From the NCBI GenBank assembly GCA_030655315.1, contig JAURVT010000012.1:47733-111732 (forward strand): a stretch of DNA of 64,000 bases. The letters are read 5' to 3'. The translations under genes and the position numbers were made by a program. How positions within the stretch are numbered: position 1 is the stretch's first letter; every line of letters starts with the position of its first letter. This DNA comes from Nocardioidaceae bacterium. GTDB lineage: Bacteria; Actinomycetota; Actinomycetes; Propionibacteriales; Nocardioidaceae. The notes below the pieces were generated by a model. The model did no database searches. It saw only the letters and a list, made by a program, of their open reading frames with translations, and was not told the origin of the DNA. Of this stretch, positions 36,139 through 44,560 are shown in pieces.

Positions 36139-36960
36139 TCAGGCGGGCTGGTGGCGACGGCCGACGACGCGGCTGATCATCCCGAGCACGAGCAGGACCG
36201 CGCCCAGCCCGCCGAGGGCGAGGAGCCAGCCGTCGAAGGAGTCGCCCGCGGCCCGGCGGAGCAGGTCGAGCACCTGCTCGCCGAGCGCCGACGAGCCGCC
36301 CCTGGTGGCCAGCACCGGCAGGGCCACCGCGGCCACGGCCTTCAGGAGCCCGGCCACCACGATCGTGCCCACGCCCAGCCACAGCACCGCGGTCGAGCGG
36401 CGCCGCGCCACCGCGACGCACAGCACCGCCAGCAGGGCGGCCGCGCCCGCGAGGTAGGTGGCCCGCGGGTCCAGGGTCGCCACCTGGTCGACGGCCTGCC
36501 GCTCGCGCTCCCCCGCGACGGCCACCGGGAGGGTCGACGGGACGGGGACGTCGACGCCGAGGCGCCCGGTCGACTCCTCGACGAGCAGCTGGGCGAGCGG
36601 GGCGACGTCGATCGAGACGTCGCCCTGCGAGGCGTCGAAGACCAGGTCGTGCGAGCGACGGTTCGTCTCGGTCCACGCGTCGGCGTAGCCGGGCAGGCGC
36701 GTGAGGTTCTGGGCCACCTGCAGCATCACCGGTCGTGCCGTGCCGTCGACGGACGACGGCAGGTCGGCCCGGGCGAGCACCGCGTCGGTCAGCGTGCTCG
36801 CGAGCGTGTCCTGGAACTCGGCGTCCCGGCCGAGGGGGTCGACGAGCGAGACGTACCCCGTCTCGTCGACGACGTTGCGCTCCAGCCACAGCGCCGGGGT
36901 GGCGACGGAGGTGAGCACGAGGGCGACGAGCCCGAGGACGAAGGCAAGGACTGCACGCAC
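36139..36960 (-). CDS. Membrane protein with large extracytoplasmic domain, unknown function
   Basis: 273 residues: an N-terminal helix (VLAFVLGLVALVLTSVATPA), an exported region of about 140 residues containing WLERNVVDETGYVSLVDPL, and three C-terminal helices (YLAGAAALLAVLCVAVA, VLWLGVGTIVVAGLLKAVA, WLLALGGLGAVLLVLGMIS). The opening NVVDETGY resembles a family of actinobacterial integral membrane proteins with no assigned role. GTG at 36960. It lies 38 bp downstream of the marP-like gene and is probably co-transcribed with it. Confidence 0.8.
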   Translation of the reverse strand: MRAVLAFVLGLVALVLTSVATPALWLERNVVDETGYVSLVDPLGRDAEFQDTLASTLTDAVLARADLPSSVDGTARPVMLQVAQNLTRLPGYADAWTETNRRSHDLVFDASQGDVSIDVAPLAQLLVEESTGRLGVDVPVPSTLPVAVAGERERQAVDQVATLDPRATYLAGAAALLAVLCVAVARRRSTAVLWLGVGTIVVAGLLKAVAAVALPVLATRGGSSALGEQVLDLLRRAAGDSFDGWLLALGGLGAVLLVLGMISRVVGRRHQPA

Positions 36961-36998
36961 CCCGTCATCGTCCCAGACCGACCCTGAGGGACCCCGTG

Positions 36999-38171
36999 TC
37001 AGGCGCAGGCGCCGGTGGGGACCGCGCGGGTGGCGTCACGTCCCCGCTCGGCGTTGGCGGCGACCTGGTCGGCGGTGAGCGCGTAGCCGGTGGAGCTGTC
37101 GCTCACCGAGGCCGCGAAGATCACGCCGTACACGTCGCCGGCGTCGGAGACCAGCGGGCCGCCGGAGTTGCCCGAGCGCACCAGGCTGCGCAGCGAGAAC
37201 ACCTCGCGCACCACGGTGTCGGAGTTGTAGATGTCGGGGCTGCGGAGGTTCTGCTCGGCGCGGATCCGGGCCGCACGCGCGTCGAACGGACCGTTCTCGG
37301 GGTAGCCGAGCACGGCGGCGGAGTCGCCCCGCGCGCCGGTGGTGTCGAAGTCGAGCGCAGGGAGGTCGAGCCCGCTGACGGCCAGCACCGCGACGTCCAG
37401 CTCGGGGTCGTAGACGACGGTCTCGGCCTGCAGCCGGCGGTCACCCACCGCGACGAACGGGTTGTCGACCCCGGCCACCACGTGCGCGTTGGTCATGATG
37501 CGGTCGGGCGCGTAGACGAAGCCCGAGCCCTCGATCCCGCGCGAGCACCGGGCCTGCCCGAGCACCTTGACCACGCTGGTCTGCGCCCGCTCGACGCCGG
37601 ACCGCGCGAGCACGGCCTGGTCGGGGGGCTGGATGGGCGTGATCTGCTCCTGCGCGAACGGCTCGAGGTAGCGCGGGAAGAGGTTGGAGTCGACGATCCG
37701 GTTGAACGCCCCGAGCGCGCGGTCGGCACCGGTGGGCATGACGGCGTCGACCTTGCTGAGCAGGTACGAGCTGCGGACGGCGTTGGACACCCCCGGGATC
37801 TGCGCCCCGCTGACCGCGTAGCCGAGGGCCCACGCGACGACGAGCACCGCCGCCATCGACAGGACGGCTCCGCCGACCGCGTCGACCGACCGCGCCGGGC
37901 TCCAGGTGATGCCCTGGCGCAGCATGCCGCCGATCCAGGAGCCGATCGCCTGCCCGACGACGGCCAGCAGCAGCACGCAGAACAGCGCGATCAGCGCCGT
38001 GCTCAGCGAGTCGCCGGCCTCGTCGAGGAACATCGGCACGACCAGGACGCCGAGCGCACCGCCGGCCAGCAGGCCGATCGTCGCAGCGACGCCCGCGATG
38101 AAGCCCTGCCAGTACCCGGACAGGCCGTAGGCCACCACCGCCACCACGAGGACGATGTCGAGGACGTTCAC
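36999..38171 (-). CDS. marP: MarP-like membrane serine protease (CvpA + trypsin-like)
   Basis: 390 residues. The N-terminal CvpA-type domain has four membrane helices (MNVLDIVLVVAVVAYGLSGY start, residues 1-125). A chymotrypsin-like periplasmic protease domain follows with catalytic His in IMTNAHVVAG, Asp in DPELDVAVLAV and Ser in VRSGNSGGPLVSD. Cysteines at QARCSRG and the C-terminal GACA could form the disulfide seen in M. tuberculosis MarP (Rv3671c), needed for acid and oxidative stress survival. GTG at 38171 overlaps the Nudix stop (GTGA). Confidence 0.93.
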   Translation of the reverse strand: MNVLDIVLVVAVVAYGLSGYWQGFIAGVAATIGLLAGGALGVLVVPMFLDEAGDSLSTALIALFCVLLLAVVGQAIGSWIGGMLRQGITWSPARSVDAVGGAVLSMAAVLVVAWALGYAVSGAQIPGVSNAVRSSYLLSKVDAVMPTGADRALGAFNRIVDSNLFPRYLEPFAQEQITPIQPPDQAVLARSGVERAQTSVVKVLGQARCSRGIEGSGFVYAPDRIMTNAHVVAGVDNPFVAVGDRRLQAETVVYDPELDVAVLAVSGLDLPALDFDTTGARGDSAAVLGYPENGPFDARAARIRAEQNLRSPDIYNSDTVVREVFSLRSLVRSGNSGGPLVSDAGDVYGVIFAASVSDSSTGYALTADQVAANAERGRDATRAVPTGACA

Positions 38172-38851
38172 TGCTGCTCCTGTCGGCCCGTGCCGGGCAC
38201 CTGCGGGTACGGCTCCCACCGGGTCTGGTCCCACTCGCGCTCCCAGCCCACGTGGCTGAAGAGCCGGGCGACGACGCCGGCGGTGAAGCCCCACAGCGTC
38301 AGGCCCTCGCCCACCCGGAAGCCCGGTCCGCGCCAGCCGGACGGCCCGCGGACGGTGAAGCGTCGCTCGGGGTCGAGCAGGTCGGCGACGGGGGTGCGGA
38401 ACACCGACGCCACCTCGTCGGGGCTCGCGATGTGCACCGGCACCGAGGACGGCGCGAAGCCGAGCACCACGGTGACCGCGGAGTTGCTGGGCGGGAGCCA
38501 CAGCGGGGGCAGCTCGCCGAAGACGCGGACGGCTGCGGGGTCGAGCCCGACCTCCTCGCGGGCCTCGCGCAGGGCGGTCGCGGCCTCGTCGGCGTCGTCG
38601 GGGTCGCGGCGACCTCCGGGGAACGAGACCTGGCCCGCGTGCGAGCGCATGCGCGCCGAGCGCTCGGTGAACAGGACGTCGGGGCCGAGGTCGCCCTCGC
38701 CGAACAGCATGAGGACGGCCGACTGGCGCGCGTCGGTCGGCGGCGCGGGGAGCCGCGGCGAGAGGTGCTGCCCGTCGATCTCGGAGACACCCTCGGCGAG
38801 GGGTCGCAGCCACTCCGGCAGCGCGGCCACCACGGACGCCTCGGCGCTCAC
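38168..38851 (-). CDS. Nudix hydrolase, CoA pyrophosphatase (NudL) type
   Basis: 227 residues. The Nudix box is GGRRDPDDADEAATALREAREEVGLD (two pieces: PGGRRDPDDADEAA and ALREAREEVGLD), with the preceding FTERSARMRSHAGQVSFPGG, which contains the UPF0035-like region of CoA diphosphatases. It likely cleaves CoA or its derivatives to 3',5'-ADP and phosphopantetheine. It corresponds to Rv3672c. It overlaps both neighbours by 4 bp in a four-gene operon (nth-tlpA-nudL-marP). Confidence 0.9.
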   Translation of the reverse strand: MSAEASVVAALPEWLRPLAEGVSEIDGQHLSPRLPAPPTDARQSAVLMLFGEGDLGPDVLFTERSARMRSHAGQVSFPGGRRDPDDADEAATALREAREEVGLDPAAVRVFGELPPLWLPPSNSAVTVVLGFAPSSVPVHIASPDEVASVFRTPVADLLDPERRFTVRGPSGWRGPGFRVGEGLTLWGFTAGVVARLFSHVGWEREWDQTRWEPYPQVPGTGRQEQQ

Positions 38852-39510
38852 GGCCGTACCCCCAGGTGCTCCTCGACGACCGCGTCGATCGCGGCGTCGG
38901 AGTCGAACGGGCGACGCTCGACGGCGGTGACGGTGCCGTCGGCGTCGACGAAGACCGTCTGGGGCAGCGCGACGACCCGCAGCGCATCACGGAGCGTGCC
39001 GTCGGGGTCGGAGACCGAGGGGTAGGACACACCGGCGGACGCCGCCAGCTCGAGCGCCGCCGCGGGGTCGCCGTCCTGGTAGTCGACGCCGATCACGCGC
39101 AGCCGGTCGCCCGCGCGCTCGTGCAGGCGGGCGAGCACGGGCAGCTCGTCCCGGCACGGCTCGCACCACGACGCCCACAGGTTGACGACGGTGGGCGTGC
39201 CGCGCAGGCCGGCGAGGCTGACCGCCGGTCCCCCGCCCAGGCACGGCAGCGTCCCCTCGGGCAGCGCGACGCCGCCGGCTCCGGCGGGTGCGGCCCCGGC
39301 GCCGGCGTCCCCGGGGCACGGGTCCAGCCCGGCCTCGGCACGCAGCGCCGCCAGCTCGGGCGTGTCGACGTCGGCCTCGCCGGCGGTGGGGCCGCCGCCG
39401 CCGCCGAACGTGGGCGCGGTGGTGGGCTCGTCGCCGCCCCCGCACCCGGCGAGCAGGAGGACCGAGGCGACGGCCACGACGAGGGCACGCCGGCGGGGGC
39501 CTCCGCTCAT
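38848..39510 (-). CDS. TlpA/ResA-like thioredoxin lipoprotein
   Basis: 220 residues. The lipoprotein signal is [20 protein letters not shown] with lipobox LAGC, then a Gly/Pro-rich linker. The thioredoxin domain has active site [21 protein letters not shown] and cis-Pro [10 protein letters not shown]. It should act as a membrane-anchored thiol-disulfide oxidoreductase. Two further Cys (DPCPG, LPCLGG) lie before the domain. It corresponds to Rv3673c. ATGA overlap with nth. Confidence 0.92.
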   Translation of the reverse strand: MSGGPRRRALVVAVASVLLLAGCGGGDEPTTAPTFGGGGGPTAGEADVDTPELAALRAEAGLDPCPGDAGAGAAPAGAGGVALPEGTLPCLGGGPAVSLAGLRGTPTVVNLWASWCEPCRDELPVLARLHERAGDRLRVIGVDYQDGDPAAALELAASAGVSYPSVSDPDGTLRDALRVVALPQTVFVDADGTVTAVERRPFDSDAAIDAVVEEHLGVRP

Positions 39511-40241
39511 GCGCGGCCCTCGGTCTTGACCAGGGCGGCGGCCTCGTCGGGGTCGGTGGGTCCCTCGCCGAACGACGGGCACCAGTGCGCGACGGGGCAC
39601 GCGCCGCACGCGGGCTTGCGGGCGTGGCAGACGCGGCGTCCGTGCCAGATCAGGTGGTGGCTGAGCATCGTCCAGTCGCGCCGGGGGAACAGGGCGCCGA
39701 CGGCGTGCTCGGTCTTGACGGGGTCCTTGGAGGTCTCGGCGTCGACCCAGCCGAGCCGGCGCGAGAGCCGTCCGAAGTGCGTGTCGACGGTGATGCCGGG
39801 GATGCCGAACGCGTTGCCGAGGACGACGTTGGCGGTCTTGCGGCCGACGCCGGGCAGCAGCACGAGGTCCTCCAGCCGCGGCGGCACCTCGCCGTCGTGC
39901 CGCTCGACGAGCGCGGCGCTGAGCTTGAGGACCGACTGCGTCTTGGCCCGGAAGAACCCGGTGGGCTTGAGGATCTCCTCGAGCCGCTCGCGGTCGGCGC
40001 CGGCCATCGCGACCGGGTCGGGGTAGGCCTCGAAGAGCACCGGGCGCACCGCGTTGACCCGGCGGTCGGTGGTCTGCGCCGACAGCACGGTGACCACGAG
40101 CAGCTGGAAGGGGTCGTCGAAGTCGAGCTCGGCCCTGGCGTCGGGGTAGGTGTCGGCCAGGACGCGGTCGACCTTGCGGGCCCGTCGCACCAGCGACGTC
40201 GGCGGCGGGCTGCTCGCGGCGGCGTGGGTGGTGGTCGGCAC
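39507..40241 (-). CDS. nth: Endonuclease III (DNA glycosylase/AP lyase)
   Basis: 244 residues. The helix-hairpin-helix is [20 protein letters not shown] with catalytic Lys. The catalytic Asp is in [15 protein letters not shown]. The 4Fe-4S cluster cysteines are in [18 protein letters not shown], giving C-X6-C-X2-C-X5-C. It excises oxidised pyrimidines. GTG at 40241 heads the operon with tlpA, nudL and marP downstream. It corresponds to Rv3674c. Confidence 0.96.
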   Translation of the reverse strand: MPTTTHAAASSPPPTSLVRRARKVDRVLADTYPDARAELDFDDPFQLLVVTVLSAQTTDRRVNAVRPVLFEAYPDPVAMAGADRERLEEILKPTGFFRAKTQSVLKLSAALVERHDGEVPPRLEDLVLLPGVGRKTANVVLGNAFGIPGITVDTHFGRLSRRLGWVDAETSKDPVKTEHAVGALFPRRDWTMLSHHLIWHGRRVCHARKPACGACPVAHWCPSFGEGPTDPDEAAALVKTEGRA

Positions 40242-40442
40242 CGCACCAGACTAGAGGGGCCCACCCACAGCGGGCGCGACGAACGGCGCATGGGTGCGAC
40301 GGGGCCGTCGACGCGCGGCAGGGTGGGGAGGGTTCGCCTTTGCCGTCGGGATAGGACAGACTGAGAGGCACACCACAGGCGCCGGCGGTGCCGGTGCGAC
40401 ACGGACGGTCCGCCGCCAGCGGGCCATGGCCAAGGAGAGCTC

Positions 40443-41120
40443 GTGGACCACGACGTGCTTCGGCAAGCACCCCTGTTTTCCGGTCTCGACGACGAGGCCG
40501 CCGCCTCGCTCGGCTCGTCCATGACGAGCCTGACGATCCGGCGCGGCGAGGTCCTGTTCCACGAGGGCGACTCCGGGGACCGGCTCTACGTGGTCACCGA
40601 CGGCAAGATCAAGCTCGGACGCACCTCGGCCGACGGTCGCGAGAACCTCCTCGCGATCCTCGGCCCCGGCCAGATGTTCGGCGAGCTCTCGCTGTTCGAC
40701 CCGGGCCCGCGCTCGGCCACGGCCACGGCCGTCACCGACGTCGACATGGGCAGCCTCGGCCACGAGGAGCTCACGAAGTGGCTCGTCGAGCACCCCAACG
40801 TCTCGCGCGCGCTGCTGCACCAGCTGGCCGCCCGCCTGCGTCGCACCAACGAGGTCGTCGCTGACCTGGTCTTCTCCGACGTCCCCGGACGCGTCGCCAA
40901 GGCGCTGATGGACCTGTCGAGCCGCTTCGGGCGCAAGGCCGACGACGGCATCCACGTGCACCACGACCTCACCCAGGAGGAGCTCGCCCAGCTGGTCGGC
41001 GCCTCCCGCGAGACGGTCAACAAGGCGCTCGCCGACTTCGCGATGCGCGGCTGGCTCCGCCTCGAGCCCCGCTCGGTCGTCATCCTCGACCCCGAGCGCC
41101 TCTCCAAGCGCTCCCGCTGA
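40443..41120 (+). CDS. crp: CRP/FNR-family transcription factor
   Basis: 225 residues. The cyclic-nucleotide domain has the phosphate-binding cassette FGELSLFDPGPRSATATA with conserved Glu and Arg-Ser near residues 80-90. The HTH is LTQEELAQLVGASRETVNKAL with the SRETV recognition helix of CRP. It is the orthologue of Rv3676 and of corynebacterial GlxR, a cAMP-responsive global regulator of carbon metabolism. GTG at 40443 has AAGGAG 6 nt upstream. A palindromic element follows the stop. Confidence 0.95.
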   Translation: MDHDVLRQAPLFSGLDDEAAASLGSSMTSLTIRRGEVLFHEGDSGDRLYVVTDGKIKLGRTSADGRENLLAILGPGQMFGELSLFDPGPRSATATAVTDVDMGSLGHEELTKWLVEHPNVSRALLHQLAARLRRTNEVVADLVFSDVPGRVAKALMDLSSRFGRKADDGIHVHHDLTQEELAQLVGASRETVNKALADFAMRGWLRLEPRSVVILDPERLSKRSR

Positions 41121-41140
41121 GCTCGTCCCACCCGTCCCGC

Positions 41141-41226
41141 GTTTACCACGACGTCGTGGTGAACCCTCGCTGACCGCGGTGAACTCACCGCGGTGAGCGG
41201 GGGTCTACCACGACGTCGTGGTAAAC
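41141..41226. repeat. Triple palindrome between crp and MBL genes
   Basis: Two copies of the self-complementary 16-mer ACCACGACGTCGTGGT (41145-41160 and 41207-41222) flank a third palindrome (ACCGCGGTGA with its complement, 41173-41195). The outer copies are also complementary to each other as part of GTTTACC...GGTAAAC. It separates convergent genes and can fold as a terminator, yet its self-dyad symmetry also resembles tandem operators. Confidence 0.7.
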
Positions 41227-41248
41227 CCGGGTCTGCGGCAGGAGGCGG

Positions 41249-42031
41249 TCAGCCGCCCGCGGCCAGGTGGTCGAGCTGGGCGGCGACGGACAGCTCGGCG
41301 GCGGGCCAGACCGACTCGTCGACGTCGGCGTAGACCCGCTCGACGACGGCGCGGGGGGTGACGGCGCCGTCGGCGACCGCGGCGCGCACCTGCTCCAGGC
41401 GCTGGGCGCGGTGGGTGAGGTAGAAGTCCAGGACGGCCCCGGCGTCGTCCACGACCGGGCCGTGCCCGGGCAGCAGGCGCGCGACCTCGCCGGCGTCGAC
41501 CATGCCGCTCAGCCGCTCGAGCGAGTCCAGGTACGGGCCGAGCGCGCCGTCGGGGTGGGCCACCACGGTGGTGCCGCGTCCCAGCACGGTGTCGCCCGTG
41601 AGCAGCGACGCGTCGGTGAGCAGGAACGACGTCGAGTCCGACGTGTGGCCGGGCGTCGCGACCACGCGCAGCCGCAGCCCGTCGACCTCGATCTCCTCGC
41701 CGTCGGCCAGCGGCGGCGCGCCCGTGCAGTGGTCGGGGTCGGTGGCCCGGACGGGGCAGCCCGCGGCGTCGGCGAACCACGCCGCGCCGCCGGTGTGGTC
41801 GCCGTGGCGGTGCGTCAGGAGCACCAGCGCGACGGGCGCGGCCACCTCGAGCACGGCCCGCAGGTGCGGCTCGTCGAGCTCGCCGGGGTCGACGACGACG
41901 GACCGTTCGCCGCCGGGCTCGCGCAGCACCCAGGTGTTGGTGCCGTCGAGCGTCATCACGCCCGGGTTGTCCTCGCGCACGCAGACCGCCCGCTCGCCGA
42001 CGGCCCCGCCGTCCCACCGCTCGTCGCTCAT
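41249..42031 (-). CDS. Metallo-beta-lactamase-fold hydrolase (Rv3677c type)
   Basis: 260 residues of the glyoxalase II/LACTB2-like MBL family. Metal ligands are THRHGDHTGG, the His in TPGHTSDST, the Asp in LLTGDTVLGRG and PGHGPVVDD. The N-terminal GVMTLDGTNTWVLRE is characteristic of the LACTB2 subgroup, some of which are endoribonucleases. The C-terminal helical domain ends QLDHLAAGG. ATG at 42031 overlaps the Nudix stop. It corresponds to Rv3677c. Confidence 0.9.
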   Translation of the reverse strand: MSDERWDGGAVGERAVCVREDNPGVMTLDGTNTWVLREPGGERSVVVDPGELDEPHLRAVLEVAAPVALVLLTHRHGDHTGGAAWFADAAGCPVRATDPDHCTGAPPLADGEEIEVDGLRLRVVATPGHTSDSTSFLLTDASLLTGDTVLGRGTTVVAHPDGALGPYLDSLERLSGMVDAGEVARLLPGHGPVVDDAGAVLDFYLTHRAQRLEQVRAAVADGAVTPRAVVERVYADVDESVWPAAELSVAAQLDHLAAGG

Positions 42032-42855
42032 CGTTCCTCCTGGACCTCGTCGCGGACGAGGTAGACGTCGTCGGACTCGAGCACCATCCGCGGGGCCACC
42101 ACCGGGACGGGACGTCCCACCGCGGCCGTCCGCGCGTCGGCGACGGACGCGTGCGCCCCGAGCTGCTCGCAGGTGATGCGGGTGGGCGGCATCATCGCCA
42201 GGTCGCCGTCGACCTCGGCCAGTGGGATCCAGCGGACCTGCTCGGACTCGGTCGAGACGTCGCGCGTGCGCTGGCCCTCGGGCAGCGCGGCGACGAAGAA
42301 GAACGTGTCGTACCGGCGGGGCTCGACCTCGGGCGTGATCCAGTGCGCCCAGGGCGAGAGCAGGTCGGCGCGGAGCACGAGGTCGTGCGCGGACAGCACC
42401 TGTGCCAGGGACTGATCGTGGTCCACCAGGGCGAGGCGGTGCGCCTCCCACTCCTCGCCGGTCGTGTCGGGCACGACGTGCGAGCCGTCGGTCCCAGCGA
42501 GCAGGACCCCGGACTCCTCGAACGTCTCGCGGACCGCGGCCACCACGAGCGCGTGCGCGGACGCGGCGTCGCACCCGAGGTGCTCGCCCCACCACGCCGC
42601 GTCAGGACCGTGCCAGCCGGGCAGCGGCTCGGCGTCGCGCGCGTCGACGCCACCGCCGGGGAACACGTGCACTCCGGCCGCGAAGGCCATCCCCCGGTGC
42701 CGCAGCAGCAGGTAGACCTCCGGGCCGGTGGCGCCGTCGCGCAGCAGCACCACGGTCGACGCCGGCCGCGGCACGGCGGCCTCGAGGTCGCCGGCCGCGA
42801 TCGCCCGGATGCGCTCCTTGAGGGCGTCCGTGGCGTCGAACCGCTGGCGGTGCAT
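42028..42855 (-). CDS. Nudix hydrolase family protein
   Basis: 275 residues. The strand STVVLLRDGATGPEVYLLLRH leads into GVHVFPGGGVDARD. The Nudix helix is interrupted: the REXXEE part lies about 45 residues later (AAVRETFEESGVLLAG), the long-loop arrangement of the NUDT19 group, which hydrolyses acyl-CoA. It is therefore likely a CoA-ester diphosphatase. The start ATG at 42855 overlaps the RidA stop by one base (TGATG). Confidence 0.82.
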   Translation of the reverse strand: MHRQRFDATDALKERIRAIAAGDLEAAVPRPASTVVLLRDGATGPEVYLLLRHRGMAFAAGVHVFPGGGVDARDAEPLPGWHGPDAAWWGEHLGCDAASAHALVVAAVRETFEESGVLLAGTDGSHVVPDTTGEEWEAHRLALVDHDQSLAQVLSAHDLVLRADLLSPWAHWITPEVEPRRYDTFFFVAALPEGQRTRDVSTESEQVRWIPLAEVDGDLAMMPPTRITCEQLGAHASVADARTAAVGRPVPVVAPRMVLESDDVYLVRDEVQEER

Positions 42856-43319
42856 CAGCCGGCGACCTCGACCACGAGCTCGACCTCCACCGGCGCGTCG
42901 AGCGGCAGCGCGGAGACGCCGACCGCGCTCCGGGCGTGCACGCCCGCGTCGCCGAAGACGTCGCCGAACAGCTGGCTGGCGCCGTTGGCCACCTGCGGCT
43001 GCCCGGTGAAGCCCGGGGCCGACGCGACGAACACGGTGGCCTTGACGATCCGCACCACCTGCGACAGCTCGCCGACCTGCGAGCGCACCGCGGCGATCGC
43101 GTTCAGGGCGCTCTGCCGCGCGCACTCGGTGGCGAGCTCGGGCGTGACGTCGTCGCCGACGCTCCCGGTGGCCACCAGGGCGCCGTCGCGCATCGGCAGC
43201 TGGCCCGACACGTAGACGTACGAGCCCGAGCGCACCGCCGGAACGTAGGACGCGACGGGCGGGACGACGTCGGGCACCGACAGGCCGAGACCGGCGAGCC
43301 GCTCCTCGGGGGTGGTCAT
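42855..43319 (-). CDS. RidA family protein (YjgF/TdcF-like)
   Basis: 154 residues. The RidA core is SYVYVSGQLPMRDG and ECARQSALNAIAAV, with KATVFVASAPGF and the C-terminal ARSAVGVSALPLDAPVEVEL, including the substrate-carboxylate Arg. The family deaminates reactive enamine/imine intermediates of pyridoxal-phosphate enzymes. It belongs to the longer N-terminally extended group found at this locus (Rv3678c). Overlaps neighbours on both sides by single bases. Confidence 0.9.
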   Translation of the reverse strand: MTTPEERLAGLGLSVPDVVPPVASYVPAVRSGSYVYVSGQLPMRDGALVATGSVGDDVTPELATECARQSALNAIAAVRSQVGELSQVVRIVKATVFVASAPGFTGQPQVANGASQLFGDVFGDAGVHARSAVGVSALPLDAPVEVELVVEVAG

Positions 43320-43480
43320 CAGGACCCGGCGACCGGGCGCTTGAAGTAGGCCACGAGGTTCTCCGGGTTCATCCCGGGCACCACCTGCACCAGCTCCCAG
43401 CCGTCCTGGCCGAAGTTGTCGAGGATCTGCTTGGTCGCGTGCACCAGCAGCGGCGCCGTCATGTACTCCCACTTGGTCAT
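43319..43480 (-). CDS. Small DUF4177-type protein
   Basis: 53 residues beginning MTKWEYMTAPLLVH, then ILDNFGQDGWELVQVVPG and LVAYFKRP. The pattern WEY...LN.G..GWELV is the DUF4177 signature, a compact beta-alpha fold of unknown role. It is the first gene of the operon running to 41249. ATG at 43480; there is no strong Shine-Dalgarno. Confidence 0.85.
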   Translation of the reverse strand: MTKWEYMTAPLLVHATKQILDNFGQDGWELVQVVPGMNPENLVAYFKRPVAGS

Positions 43481-43555
43481 GGACCGGACTCTAACGTCGC
43501 CCCGACGGGCCGTGTGAGGCCATCGACACGTCCGGCAGTGCTCAGCCGCACCGCC

Positions 43556-43561
43556 TAACCT
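43556..43561 (+). promoter_or_regulatory. -10 hexamer TAACCT, leaderless bagA-like gene
   Basis: TAACCT lies 6 nt before the GTG at 43568, so the transcript should begin at the start codon. Confidence 0.55.
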
Positions 43562-43567
43562 GATCTC

Positions 43568-44560
43568 GTGACCACCCCACCCCCGCGGCTGCACGTCGTG
43601 ACCGGCAAGGGCGGCACCGGCAAGACCACCGTCGCGGCCGCGCTCGCGATGGCCCTGGCCGGCGAGGGACGGCGCGTGCTGCTCTGCGAGGCCGAGGGGC
43701 GCCAGGGCATCGCCCGGCTGTTCGACCTCGCCCCGCTGCCCTACGAGGAGCGCCGGATCGCGGTCGGACGCGGCGGGGGCCAGGTGCACGCGCTCGCGAT
43801 CGACGCCGAGTCCGCGCTGATCGAGTACCTCGACATGTTCTACAAGCTGGGTCGCGCCGGCAAGGCGCTCGACCGGTTCGGCATCATCGACTTCGCCACG
43901 ACCATCGCGCCCGGCGTCCGCGACGTGCTGCTCACCGGCAAGGTCTACGAGGCCGAGAAGCGCCGCGACCGCGACGGCCGTCACGTCTACGACGCGATCG
44001 TCCTCGACGCCCCGCCCACCGGCCGCATCACCCGCTTCCTCAACGTCAACCAGGAGGTCGCGGGCCTGGCCAAGGTCGGACCCATCCGCAAGCAGGCCGA
44101 CGCGATCATGTCGCTGCTCCACTCGCGGCGCACCAAGATCCACCTCGTCACCGTGCTCGAGGAGATGCCCGTGCAGGAGACCTCCGACGGGATCGCCGAG
44201 CTCTCCGCGTCCGGTCTGCCGGTCGGGCACGTGCTGGTCAACCTGGTCCGGACCTCTCCGCTCGACGACGCGGCGCGCAAGGCCGTGCTCGCCGGGCACC
44301 TCGACGCCGGCGCCGTCGGCGACACGCTCGCGGCCGCGGGCCTGGACGGGACACCGGGGCTCGCCGACGCGCTGCTCGCCGAGGGGGTCGCGCACGTCGA
44401 GCGCCTCGACCTGCAGGACGCGCAGCGGGCCGTGCTCGCCGGGGCGGACCACCCGGTCGTCGAGATCCCGTTCCTCACCGACGGTGTGGACGTCGGGGCG
44501 CTCTACGAGCTGGCCGGGCACCTCGCCCCGGTCGCCGGCAGCACCGAGGATGACGCATGA
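43568..44560 (+). CDS. ArsA/Get3-like ATPase, first of pair (Rv3679/BagA type)
   Basis: 330 residues. The deviant Walker A HVVTGKGGTGKTTVAAALAM has the signature Lys two glycines before the loop, required for dimeric ATPase action. Switch regions are IVLDAPPTGRITRFL (Walker B/switch II-like DAPPTG). It lacks the transmembrane-recognition insertion of eukaryotic Get3. It forms an operon with a second ArsA-like gene (ATGA overlap at 44557). The mycobacterial pair Rv3679-Rv3680 is a heteromeric ATPase; the role here is inferred by orthology. Confidence 0.9.
   Translation: MTTPPPRLHVVTGKGGTGKTTVAAALAMALAGEGRRVLLCEAEGRQGIARLFDLAPLPYEERRIAVGRGGGQVHALAIDAESALIEYLDMFYKLGRAGKALDRFGIIDFATTIAPGVRDVLLTGKVYEAEKRRDRDGRHVYDAIVLDAPPTGRITRFLNVNQEVAGLAKVGPIRKQADAIMSLLHSRRTKIHLVTVLEEMPVQETSDGIAELSASGLPVGHVLVNLVRTSPLDDAARKAVLAGHLDAGAVGDTLAAAGLDGTPGLADALLAEGVAHVERLDLQDAQRAVLAGADHPVVEIPFLTDGVDVGALYELAGHLAPVAGSTEDDA

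Noticed and set aside
38848..39510. ORF extension of the TlpA-like gene to 40470
   Set aside because: The extension is the shadow of nth; the lipoprotein signal at 39510 gives a clear start.
41141..41226. CRISPR-like short array
   Set aside because: Only two copies of a 16-mer with a palindromic centre; no regular spacing series and no cas genes.
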